Shown here piece after piece: positions 53,088-64,000 of a stretch of DNA of 64,000 nt; the first letter of the stretch is position 1, and each line of letters opens with the position of its first letter. Position numbers and translations under genes: made by a program. The notes beneath the pieces were generated by a model that was not told where the DNA came from, did not search any database, and saw nothing but the letters and a program-made list of their open reading frames with translations. This stretch comes from Albula goreensis (lineage: Eukaryota > Chordata > Actinopteri > Albuliformes > Albulidae), in NCBI GenBank assembly GCA_022829145.1, contig CM040741.1, positions 51,430,180-51,494,179 of the forward strand. Reading direction: 5' to 3'.

Positions 53088-56000
53088 ATGGATTTTCCTG
53101 GTACCCGCAGGATCTCCCAGAGAAACGAGTCCTCCTTCCTCTTGCGAACTTTCGGTGAGTTGGATGAATAGATGATCAAATTTATGATCAAGCTGTCATT
53201 TATTCTGTGTGTTGCTTTTGTATGTACTTCTACTGTAAAATATGTATTTTCATGGGTTTTAATTCTGCTTACATAGCAGGAACCCATAAACAATATAATG
53301 GGAAAAGGTTGAGCTTAACTGGCTGTGATAAGGTTGAGGTTAATTCTATTTCTAAGACCGCACAGGCCAATCTGTCAAAATATAGAGCACTGCCTTTCAG
53401 CAGCAGGATTATAACATCATGGTTTACATTAGCCAGGAAGTTAATTTATCCAAGACATTAATGCTACTATTTGTGAACTGTTAACCAACTACTTGAATGT
53501 AGCTTGCATGTTATTATGTTTTTTAATCTAATGTGTGGACGTGCACATTGAAGCAATCAGATGCATATGAGCCCCTGTCTTTCTGTTTAGACCAGAACAG
53601 TACAGAAATCTTTATTATCCATTAAACATGCAATGGAACTTTTGTTGCAGCTCTTATTCATACAATATAATCATACATAAGTAAATAAATTCAAAAAGAG
53701 CTTTGAGCACACTATATTTCATGTGTCTGCTTGCATCGGTCCCCTCATTTATTATTTCAAAGCTACATGATGGTAATTCCTTTTTTAAAACTGAAATAGT
53801 TTGGGGGGGGAATTTTTATATACACTTTTTTCAGTTTGACTGTGTTAGGTGTTTTGTGTCATTATATTTTGTACACAGAAACCATTAAATCTCTATTTGG
53901 AAGTCATCCATTTAAAGCAAAATGTAACGTCAAATTCCTAGTTATTTGCCAGTGTAGAGCTTGCAGACTCCTATATGTAATTTCTCTTTGAGTCAGGGCA
54001 GTGAGGGCCCTAGTCAGCCATACAGCTGAAAGTTTGCATCCTTCCTTCATTATATGTGTTGGTTTGAAACAAGGAGATGAGGAGGGGCACTGTTCTCTAA
54101 AAGAACAATAATTCATATTGCTGTCTCCACCAAATAATATGAATGTGAACTCTCTTGTTTGAATGAATGTAGCAGGGGTGGTCCCTGTCCTGGGGAAACA
54201 CATCATCTGCTGGTTTTTCTGTACACTTTTAAATTAGAAAAGCACCTGGTGAGGCCATAATAAAGTTGTTTAATTAATTGAATTAGTCCGAGTATAAAAA
54301 AAATTCCTAGACCTTGTAATTGTCTGAGGTTCTCTATCAAAGGAAAGAAAATCAAATACATACAGGTAAAAGGTTGCGCATTGCTTAGAATAATGTCATG
54401 TCTGTGGCCGGCTTTGTTTTTTACTTAGCCAGCTTTGTTTTTGTTTTCGTTTCATGCCGTGTGCTTTTGTTTTCATTTTGGCATGTTCGTTTTCCCCGCC
54501 CTCTGTTTCCCTACCTGTCAGTTTGATTACCAGTTTGTTTCACCTGCCCTGCTTGTTCACCTGTGTCTCGTTTGCTCATTAGTCCTGTGTCTATTCATTC
54601 ATTTGTTCCTTGCAAGTTTGTCTCAGTGTGTTCTACCTGTTTCGCAACTGCCTTTTTTCTTGTGTTATGCCTGCCTGTTTATTGATCCCTGTTCCAGGTT
54701 TTGACTTCAATTTTTGGATTGTGTTCTTAGATTGTGCTGTTGAGCTTTTATGGTTTTGAGCATTTGCCTGCCTGTTTACCTCTCTGCTTCTGATCTGTGT
54801 TTTGGTACTTTTGCTGTGTCTTTGACCCTGCCTGTCCCCGACATTTTTTGTGTTTTGTGGCTGCTTAATAAATGCAAGTTTATTATTCATCTCTGTCTGC
54901 GATTGAGTCCCTGCCTGATTTGTGGCAGAAAACAACAGCAACAAGAAGTCCTAAAATAAGCTCTGTGACTCCCAAGGCAAGTGGGAATAAATAATAAAAG
55001 TACTTTTTTTAGCGTCAAAGAAATTCTGAACATTGCAATGCCGTGATGGGGTCTCTTGAGGGAAATCCAGGGAAAAATATGACTTGTGTTCTATGTTGTT
55101 AATGTGGTTTTCTGATGGTGTGTGACATGGATTTAATCAGGACGGGCTTTATTGCCAAACAGCAGATGTATTCTCCTTTTCATTCGCATAACAGAATGCA
55201 AAATATTTAAATAAAACAAATTCTAAATTAAGCTGTTGACCTCTGCTCGGGTGCCTTAAATCTGGATTTAGCATTTATGTTTCCAAATAGGAGTGGCTGG
55301 TGCCAAATTATGGTTGTTTACTGCTAAGACCTGTGCAACCCTGGACCATTGAATACACTTTGCTTCCCATGGTGATTTAAATAACTGTGATTTTATGCTC
55401 CTTCAGCTGTGCAGATTTCAAAATATCGGGTGTGTCTGTGGGTGTGTACCTGTGTTGAGCTGTGTCATTGTGTTCCTGGTTGCCACACACAGGGCACCCA
55501 CTGCCTCTGATTTTGAAATATTTGTGGACCTTTGGCGGATTCAAGGAGGAGGTGATTCTTTTTAAGTGGCACTTTCTTGATCACATGACCTAAAACTATG
55601 CTAATGTAATTTTTTTCTGTAATGTCGTTCTTTTTCTCTGACATTTTTTTTTAACTTTACAGAGCTTAAACTGCAAATTTAAGTTTTGTTTCAATTTTTA
55701 ATCATATGCAGTTGGGTGTGGAATGAAAATGAAATTTGAGAAGAAGCATTTCAAATGATTTACATTTCCCAAGACAAATTTCAGTTATTAATAATGAATG
55801 GGTAGGAGAGGCTCTAAAAGTTTTGTTTGACATGTTTTCCTGTGTGTCTGGAAGAGTTTTCAGTAGCCCCTCTCTCTGAGAGTAATGATTTTGGAGCCTG
55901 TTGGAATTTTACAGAAGCTGTTGAGAACTTTAAAAACACATCTTGACCTGCCCCTCCACAAATGCACCACTTAGCACTAAGCTGTTTCTCCGTGCGCTGC

Positions 56001-59000
56001 ATTGTGCCACTTGAGACAAGCAGGCTAGTGTTAATGAGTGAGGTGGAGAAGTGCATAGGTTATAGCCGGGGGAAAAGTAAGGGGCAGTGTGAAAGGTGTC
56101 AGAACCAAGTGAGGGTTCTGGAGGAAAGTACAGCTCTAATGACAAGGCATGTATCAATCCCATAATTGCTGTCAAAAATGGCATTGCTAAAAATGAATTT
56201 CTCTGTGCCATCATGGAAAGTAAGCCTTCTTGTTTGTGGATGTTGAATTTGCTTGTAAAAATTGTTGTCTCTCAGTGTGAGGGTTCCTCTAAGTTGTGGT
56301 ACATGTCATCTCATATTTCTTAAACTATACTGTGTCCTGTCAACTATTTAAGACATAGGCTGTATTCTTGCTGAGGATATCCTCGATTTTTGTGTTATCA
56401 GTAGGCGAGGAAAAAGGAGAAAAGATGTAAATATGATTTTGAAAACAGGCTAGGTTTTAGTGGATTAATATCTTGAATTATTTCTAATTAATTAAAATAC
56501 CATTTGCTTAAGAATTCTCACATCATCTTTAACAATAATTATATAACATATATAGCCTAATTGTAATTTAAGAAAAAAAATACAATCTTACTGCCCTTGT
56601 TAGGCTGCTTATTTGAACTAATTTTGTGGATTAGTAAGAGCTAATATTGATAAACTAATGAGTGATGTTTCCCTTATTCTGTGGTCATGCTGTACATTGC
56701 TTAATTAGGTTTAATCAAACTGTTAAATAAATGGTTACCTTTTCTGTCATGGTAGTTGATCCACTGTAAATTGTGAAAGAATTGTGATTTTAGATTTTTG
56801 TTTGTGCAGATATGAAGGCACACATTAAAGGATTTGTCTGAAATATATTTTCATTTGGGTGTTATCCCCTGGAAAGTAATTGTGACATCTCATTACTGTA
56901 CAAATTAATTGCTGAGGACCACATGACAATATTTTTAATGGCACAAAGACTAGAAGGTGAAAAAAAGTATATTGGCTGGTATGTTTCTTTTAAAATTAAA
57001 TAAATACATAATTTACAAATGATGAGACAGTATTCTAGATACTGTAGATACTGCTAGCACATACAATTCATTGTAAATGGCATCAGGCTCAGACTGGAAC
57101 TCAGTTAACAGCTGTGCTCAATCAAACATAAGTAATTAAGAGCACTGCTGGCATTAAAAAACCTTCCATGCACAATTAACAAGCTGACTATGAAAGAGGC
57201 TCCAGCAGAGCCTGGCTGTATGTAAAGCAGTGCAACCCAGACCATGGTAGTGGCAGAAAATGTGAAAAGGAGTCTAAATGTTTCATTCTGAGAAAAATAA
57301 GCTGCAATACACACTATTAACAAATAACAAATACTATTTCTTGCAGCAAGGTACTGGGGCCATATATGACCCCACTGTGAGTTTGATTGGAGGGTAGGTA
57401 TAGGTGAGAGAGAGGAAGGTAGAGAGTCTCATCTAGCATCATGTAAGAATGTGCTGTTGTGTGTGTTTGACAGCATCAACAGCACCAAGTGACACTCTGA
57501 TACAGAGACAAACAAATGTAACTCCAAAAATCTTTAATGTAAGCATGTGAAAAATAACATTAGATTAAATCACATATTTTTAAGCACTCCCTGGGGAGTT
57601 GCAAAATTTGTGTGAAAACGTTTTTTAGCTTCTAAATTAAACAAATCACCTGACCTACACACGCACATCAAATAAGCGAATTAAATGACCAAATTCCAAC
57701 GCCAAATTGAGTTTATCCGGGGGTCAGCCCTGGGCCTTTGAGATGCAAATTAGATAAAAGTGTTGAATAATAAACAGGGCCAGCGGAGTTTTCCGATAAT
57801 GAAGACCCATTCGAATATACAGAAGGCCCTGCTGGTTGGCAGGGGGAAGGGGTCTCATTAGTGATAGTTCACTATCTATCCTCAGAGAAAAGGCAGGGTA
57901 GGCTGGGCACTGTGGTCTTTGGCATGGAAAGAGAGGGAGGAGGAAAACATAGAATTACATGTGTTAGGGTTAACTGACATTGGTGGGAGGGTGGGAAAGG
58001 AGGTTGGAGTATTGGGGAGGATTTTCTAAGTTGAGCTAGTAATGTTGCATTTGGCAGGTGTGATATGTCGATTGTGTGGTTTAAGTGAATTGAATGAATG
58101 CTTGCACCTGCAGTTGTTTTCCTGCTGTGGGTTTGCATGTAAATGTGGAGTTGACTGTGGGGGTGCTTGTTTATTTTGTTTGATAATTCAAGCCTGTGTA
58201 AATGTATATTTGGTTTGACTAAGATTGTGTGTTTGTTTGTCTTAATTTGTGTGTCTGCTTATGAATTTGTTTAGGCTTCATCTATGTGCGCTGATGTGAT
58301 GGATTTGTCTGTGTGTACAAATCCTCACTGGTTCTGTGAGTGTGTTTATGTTCTGTGTTTCTGTCAGCAGTGCTTTTCTCATACATCTGTGCTGTCTTTT
58401 TTACGTCTTTGTTTCCTTGTGTATTTGTTTGTATGCATCTGTATGCATCTATTTGTTTACCTACATTTTTTTACCTCAATGTCAATGTGTATCTGTACTG
58501 CCTCTGCATTGGCAGTGTATGTGTGTTGGCATGGGACTGTTGCCTACATTTGACCTTGTTTGGGTGTCGGCAGTCTGGCCTGCCCTGCAGCCAACACTGT
58601 ATAAAACAGACAGCCTGGGCTCCAGTTCACCCACACATAATTGGTGCCACAGACATACTGGGGCAGCACTGTGGTGGAACGGATAGATTCTCATTGTCAG
58701 GTCCATCCCAGAACACTCCAGTGGGGGAAGGGGGTTTCCTCCCATGTTGGCTGGTTCCCTATTGAACTGGATTCTAAATGGAAAATTCTGTTCAGCCCTT
58801 TGCTGTTTTATCTGAAACTTCTATAAACCATTATATAAAATGCACGCCATACCTTCACCCTCTCATGTCAGTTGTTTCCAGAATGGTTTCCCTTCACAAT
58901 CTTAGCTTCTCTCTCTGCCTCTCTTGCTTGCTCTCTCTTTCCCTTTCTCCATTTGTGGTCACAGCAGAATCAGCAATACTCAGGTCAAAAATCGTTGTAA

Positions 59001-62000
59001 TCTGTAATCTTCCACAAAACACCTTTGAATGGATTTTACATTTCATCAGGGAATTTTTTAAGGACATAGCGATTGAAACACAGTCTTGTACAAATTCTTC
59101 TGTGATTGGGAGCTTAGTGTTATTTTCATATGTTAATCAGTTCAGAGGAAAGTGCAGGAGGTCCTGTGTTGTCTTGTTATGCTCCCTCTCATTTCCAAAT
59201 CATACGACCAGCAATATTCAACTGGAGCACAGTTTCTTTTTCAACAGTAGGAGGAGCTAACTGCAAGTAAAACATTTGTGCTATGGAACTTTAAGCACAG
59301 TGACAGTTAGGCCCATTCTTTGGGCTGCAGTTACTAGCTAGCTTGCAACAATGGCCTCTGGCTGCTGTATTTAGTTTGGTTGTGCAACCCGACACCTGCA
59401 TTTTCTATGCTTGGATTTATTTAATCTAAGAAGTATATTTAGTTACCTGAATGTCTCTCATAGTCACTGCTGACATACCAAACAGCCAACAGGCATTTAT
59501 CTCATAAATGCCTTAGCAAAATAGTGTAGGGTACTGTACATTAGATTGATTCACATGGATACAATTTCACCACTACCACGCCTATATGTGTGTGAGTGTG
59601 CGTTCCCATATATATGCTTTTATATGTGGGCTTTTGAACCTGCCTGTGTGTGTTTATTTGTGTGGGTGTATGGTAGCCCTATTTAAAGAAGGCTTATAAT
59701 TTTCAAGCATGCGTTTACGTGTGTGTGTGTGTGTTAAAATATATGTGTGTGTGTGTGTGCATTTGTGTCTAACTGTGTTTGTATGTGTGAGTGTGTGTGT
59801 GTGTTTATGTGCCCTGTGTAAAGCCGGGTTACAGCAGCGTCTGCGGGCTGCTTGGAGCTGTGAGTCACAGTCCTCCCAGATCTTCCACGCTCTAATAACC
59901 TGCTGCAGCTCGTTCAGGCAGTGCCTTGGGACGCCCGCTTTGGGAAGGTCCCTCTGTCTGCCCAGACCTTTACCACTACTGTCTGCACAGTCAAAGAGAG
60001 TGCTGCATTATGCACAGAATGAGGCCTATGCAGCAGTCATGACTGTGAGGATAAAGTATAGAACAAAACGTGAAAATAAATACCTATTTGAGAGAGGTGG
60101 GATGTAATATTGTGTGATTGAGCTGGGAAAGTCAACATCATGCATTGCTCATTACAGCACTGACTTCAACACCGCACACTCTGAGCCCAGTGGTGTGTGT
60201 CATTTGAGTTTTAAATTGTGTTATTTTGTGGTCTCTGCAGGGAATTTCATGTCTGTTTGACTGGAACACTTGGAACTGTCTATTTGTTTTTCCTGTGTTG
60301 AAACTGAGAGCAAAGCTAATGCTGGCAGGAAGCAACGTTACACAGCTAAGCCTGTGTCTGGGTTCCTCACCTAAGACAGATCCCCCCACACAATGCAAAC
60401 AACTGTGCCGATCTCATATAAGATTTGGGCACCTTGCAAAACTGATGTGCTTGCTGTAACATGCAGTATTGTGTTCAGTGTTATATAATGTGCATACAGG
60501 CTGTTCACTTTAATTTGAGATCACTTTATGGTTGTAAATAACACTGTGCTATGTTTGAACAAGCAGATTTTTTTTCCACAGTATGAACATGCAGGAGGTG
60601 AAATGTGTATGTAACAAAATTCTTTTCTCATTATCATATCAACCATGTCAATGGTATACCAAGCTTCAATAGTTAGTAGACCTGAACCAAAATGGGAGGT
60701 GCTGTCATACGATTGTGGAGAGGAGAACATTTTTGACAGGTTCAAACAAATCAATGATTAACAGCTGAGTGCAGATCCACCCTAACAGTGTTCATGAAAC
60801 CTCATTTCAGCCATCACTAGTTGGCACCCTGTGGAAATTTTAGAATGAGAAAGCATAGAGGAGACAGCTGGAGATTGGGTGATGGAGGAAGAGAAATACT
60901 GGCTGAATGGGAAGGAACCAATTAAGGTTTAAGATTCTTTTGGTATACCCTTTCAAATCTTTGTTCAGTCCTCCAGTGCGTAAAACAACGTAAAAGCAGT
61001 GGGAAATCTGTTTTTCACTAGTGGCTGCATGTATGTCCCTTGCACTATTCAGTGGGCTGCCCAGCATAAAATCACAGTTTTAAAAGGGTCTTGGGCATAT
61101 TTAACTTGGTTACTTTTTCATGTGATATAAAAATTTTTATATGATTAGTCGAGGAGAAAATCGATTTAATCAATTGTATAAAACTGATTTTAAAAAGTAT
61201 ATACTTAAAAATATATGCATAATTAACTGACCTCTCATCAAGCTGCATAATGGGGTCTGTGGGCAGCTTTTTGCTCACCAGTGGACTAAAATGTTTCCTT
61301 CTGTCTGTAGGCCAGTTGAAACTATCAATCACACCAGAGGAAGGAGTGCTCGTCATTCACAGTGAGTCTTGCAATGGGGGTCCTCAGGTCAGCATGCACC
61401 TTCAGTGAATCTCACCCAGCTAAGATTGTGCTGATATTATAGAAATAACTACATGTATTCAGGGATCATGATTAATTAATTAAAATCAATAGCACTGATT
61501 AAGCAATTAAGACCTAAATAGACACCCATGGATCTTTTGAAGAACCTTCTCCTGTTGAAGTACATGGATTAAGACACTACTGACCTCCAGTTGTAGTTTA
61601 GCTGACTTGAAGGGCTTAAAACATACATACATGTAGACATTAATTGTGATGTTATACATCTAGAAGGAAGGAACCTATAGTTGTGGCCTGTGGGAAGACT
61701 CATAGTGGGTTAATGCCAAAGAGACATGATCGGAGGGAGCTTCGAGCTAGTGCTGTCTCTCTGAGACAGGGAGGCTTGGCTCTCCGGTCACTGTGCAGCT
61801 GGGAGAGACACCAATATCACTCGTCTGTCAGCACCCCTGACAGGGAGGGTAGGGTCCATGAGCTGGAGACCTGCTGTACATCATTACAGATTTTGAAGAT
61901 TCATCAGACACTCAGCTCCTATTTCTTTTGTACTTTTCCATAACTACAGGAGTTTCTCATTCTCGACAGGAGTTTCCAGATATTACTTCATTGAATATCC

Positions 62001-63856
62001 ATTGCCACTGTATGTGCCTTACTTGATTTTAAGAAAATAAATGCATGTAGTTTGGACTGTTTTGACATCAACAGTAGGGAGACAAAACTTTAATTAAAAA
62101 ATTTAAGAATACCAAGCATAGGTTAAGCTGAGTCAATTGAATCTTGTGATGCTGTCCGCATGGTAATTGGATACTACTGTACTGTACTGTGAATGAAAAT
62201 TGGATATGAACAGGGATAGAGCATTCTCATTTGTACAAATGTGTAGTCTTTGAGAAGCCCATGTTAACATTATTTTTTCTGTGACTCCTGAAATGTTTAA
62301 GCTTGTGCTATGCTTGGGTGATGCACAGCAGCCATTTTGCTCCTTAGTTGTCACATATGACAGAATACATATTCTCTGTATACATAAAATGGAACAGGAA
62401 TCACAACAAGCAGAATGTTCAATTAATTTTAATTCAAGGTCAAGAGGAGACAGTTTTACAACATGTGTGACTCCAACTCAACTTGCGAGTGTTGACAGCA
62501 TTTCCTTTGGCATGTTAACTGGCTCAGTAAAGGTCCTCACCAAACATTTTAGAAAACATTTTTTAATTACATTTCTTTAACATTTTAATCTAAATATCTT
62601 TTGTATGGACAGCAGAGGGTTAGGGGGATGGGGGGGGTGCAAAGTATTTTAACACCTCAGTTTTGCCATTTGTAGTTGCAGAGGCTCGGAGACTCACGGG
62701 AAAGGAGCAATGGGCATGTGATTCCTATGTCAAGGTAATCTGGACATTTCCTTGTTCATTTTGTAGTATTTGATGATGTTGATATTTGAAATCATATTGC
62801 TGCAAATTGTGGGGAAAGACCATGGTAGTCATGCATCAATTACCTGTTTATCTTTTCTGGCTCTTTCCATTCCATGAGTAACAAACAAACTGGGTGCCTA
62901 ATCATAGTCACCGAACATCAATAGCCAAAGACCTATCCCACTGACTGGAAAAAAACTCTTGGAATTTGTGCAACTTTACCATGCTTGTGTATTTAATGTG
63001 CATGACAAAATTATGGTACATTATTTACAACATGATAAATAATATATGAACAATCATCATTCATTTTTAAGGAAAAAGTTCACATATTACATTTGTATCC
63101 TGCATATTTTGCACTATATATGATTTTACACTGTATAACACTGTATGTTACTCATACATTTAATGACATGTAATTGAGTTCCAATGCCTGTAGTACTTGG
63201 ACATGTCCTAATATATACCATTAATGATAATTTCAGTAATCCTGTGTGTGTTTTGCATCCGTAAGAATATTTAATTTAACTGTGAGTGATTGTAGTGTTG
63301 CAGATTTCAGTAGTATTGTCTGTGCTGAGAGGAGAGAGGTGGATTATCCCACAGTTGTCCAGGATAATATCTGCTCTGTGTAACCTCAGTGATTGGATTG
63401 AATGAGACCAAGTTAGCAAGGGATTCTGGGATATCACTCTGATTTCCTGTTGTTGAAATTAATCCCGCAGTGGAGGTCCTGACAGGTCATAAGGATTTGT
63501 TTATCATGCACAATCAGTAGATAGCCAATAGCAATAGTAATGCAGGCATAGATTAAGGATCAACTTGGTTTGGTATAAGGGCTAAGGGCATGGACTCACA
63601 ATCTAAAAAGTCACAGGTTTAGGTGAGGTACTGCAACTGTACTCTACCCAAGCACCAAAATAAATGCAATTTAAATAGTACATTATCACAGTAATTCTGT
63701 TTTTTCACATTGTGCATGTGGGAGGATGGCATGTTGTTCACCATATGGAACCATCTCTCAGGTAGCGATGGTGCCTGATGCCGACTATGGAAATTGCCAG
63801 AGGACAAGGACGGTGCAGAACTCTTGGGATCCTGTTTTCTCTGAAACATTTGCGCT
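53088..63856 (+). CDS. rgs3: RGS3-like regulator of G-protein signalling, first four coding exons (3' truncated)
   Basis: RGS3 proteins speed GTP hydrolysis on Gi/Gq alpha subunits. Long forms carry an N-terminal C2 domain and a PDZ domain before the RGS box. Exons: 53088-53154, 61311-61361, 62676-62734, 63762-63856 (90 residues so far). The frame is continuous through all four junctions and is cut by the window end. The first exon gives MDFPGTRRISQRNESSFLLR; the junction reads TFG-QLKLSI, followed by VLVIHIAEARRLTG, CDSYVKVAMVPDADYG and RTRTVQNSWDPVFSETFA. This is the first half of a C2 domain. The SFLLRTFGQLKLSI passage parallels the human RGS3 isoform that starts with a short exon ending in LTTFGQLRLSI. 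The ATG context is strong (taccATGg). Intron 1 is about 8.2 kb. PDZ and RGS domains lie outside the window, so another C2 protein cannot be fully excluded. Confidence 0.8.
54394..54927 (+). mobile_element. Probable solo LTR of a retrotransposon, rgs3 intron 1
   Basis: About 534 bp starting TGTCATG and ending TGTGGCA, so it has TG...CA termini. The interior is T-rich with repeated CCTGCCTGTTT-type phrases. AATAAA lies at 54867-54872, followed by 'gattgagtccctgcctg'. This arrangement is typical of long terminal repeats of fish Ty3/Gypsy-type elements. No internal gag/pol sequence flanks it, so it would be a solo LTR. Flanking bases do not give a clean target duplication, so the ends are approximate and the superfamily is inferred. 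Confidence 0.5.
57690..57870. other. Candidate conserved non-coding element in rgs3 intron 1
   Basis: Higher-complexity island in AT-rich intron, with an octamer ATGCAAAT at 57743-57750 (POU-type site) next to GATAA at 57753-57757. No open frame of note. The prediction rests on motif clustering and composition only. Confidence 0.3.
59718..59810 (+). repeat. (GT)n microsatellite cluster
   Basis: Several GT runs broken by TTAAAATATAT and TAACTGTG segments. The Val/Cys-rich open frames read from it are artefacts. Confidence 0.85.
59820..60030. other. GC-richer island in rgs3 intron 1, candidate regulatory element
   Basis: Repeat-free sequence of clearly higher GC than its surroundings, following the (GT)n cluster. 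It contains CTGCGGGCTGCTTGG and TAATAACCTGCTGCAG. No splice-flanked open frame was found. Function unknown. Confidence 0.2.
63571..63685 (+). mobile_element. Probable tRNA-derived SINE fragment, rgs3 intron 3
   Basis: TGGTATAAGGGCTAAGGGCA resembles an A-box region. It is followed by TGGACTCACAATCTAAAA and a B-box-like ACAGGTTTAGG, then GAGGTACTGCAACTGTACTC. The order and wording match tRNA-headed SINEs common in fish. The B box is missing the usual GTTCGAATCC core, so the copy looks old. It ends about 75 bp upstream of exon 4. Confidence 0.5.
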
Positions 63857-64000
63857 GTGAGTCGGACATCATTGCGACTGAACCCGCTGTGTGCTTTAGC
63901 CTCCCATTTATTATCTAATTGTTCCTTGTCGTGGCTTAAAGGGATTTGTTGATGGTTCACGCGACAGTGGGCTATCTTGACACAACAAAAGGGAGGAGTG

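Noticed and set aside
58336-58765. 116- and 141-residue Cys/Val/Leu-rich plus-strand frames
   Set aside because: They arise from TG-rich low-complexity intron sequence and have no splice sites or similarity fitting rgs3.
59709-60107. 132-residue frame starting with Val/Cys repeats
   Set aside because: Its first third is a (GT)n microsatellite read as Val-Cys.

Overview
This is a eukaryotic, vertebrate window, almost certainly from a ray-finned (teleost) fish. Genes are split by GT/AG introns. Proteins align exon by exon with human orthologues as I recall them. The introns carry fish-type repeats: an L2-like LINE tail with (TAATG)n, tRNA-derived SINEs, short hAT-like elements and CA/CG microsatellites. 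The species cannot be fixed by eye. No database search was run, so all orthology calls rest on recognised sequence.

Layout. 1-6689 is non-coding flank. 27154-6690 (minus) is a complete golga2 (GM130, Golgi matrix coiled coil): 28 coding exons joining in one frame to 1,077 residues. 33401-28022 (minus) is a complete haus4 (augmin subunit 4): 9 coding exons, 369 residues. About 1.8 kb upstream of haus4, and divergent from it, is hspa5 (BiP/GRP78, 35952-40355, plus). It has a TATA box, CCAAT boxes, a perfect ER-stress response element and a non-coding first exon. Convergent to it is rabepk (45302-41787, minus), with 7 exons, 347 residues and six kelch repeats. A 65-codon ORF of unknown nature starts 138 bp upstream of rabepk on the opposite strand. 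About 7.5 kb of mostly non-coding DNA follows. From 53088 to the window end are the first four coding exons of an rgs3-like gene (plus), which enter a C2 domain cut by the window edge.

How the genes relate. golga2, hspa5 and rabepk all serve the secretory or endosomal pathway (Golgi tethering, ER folding, Rab9 transport). haus4 serves spindle microtubule branching, and rgs3 serves G-protein signalling. They are independent transcription units, not an operon. Both hspa5 (ERSE) and golga2 (a TGACGTGG element beside the start codon) carry motifs linked to organelle-stress transcription.

Most notable points. The hspa5 reading frame is broken by one missing base in an A run near the 3' end, and the conserved frame beyond it ends in RDEF rather than KDEL. 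A perfect palindromic TAATC dimer site lies in the rabepk-rgs3 intergenic region. Two golga2 exons have acceptors whose polypyrimidine tract is replaced by a (TG/CG)n microsatellite. I saw no CRISPR array, prokaryotic system or novel multi-gene system.
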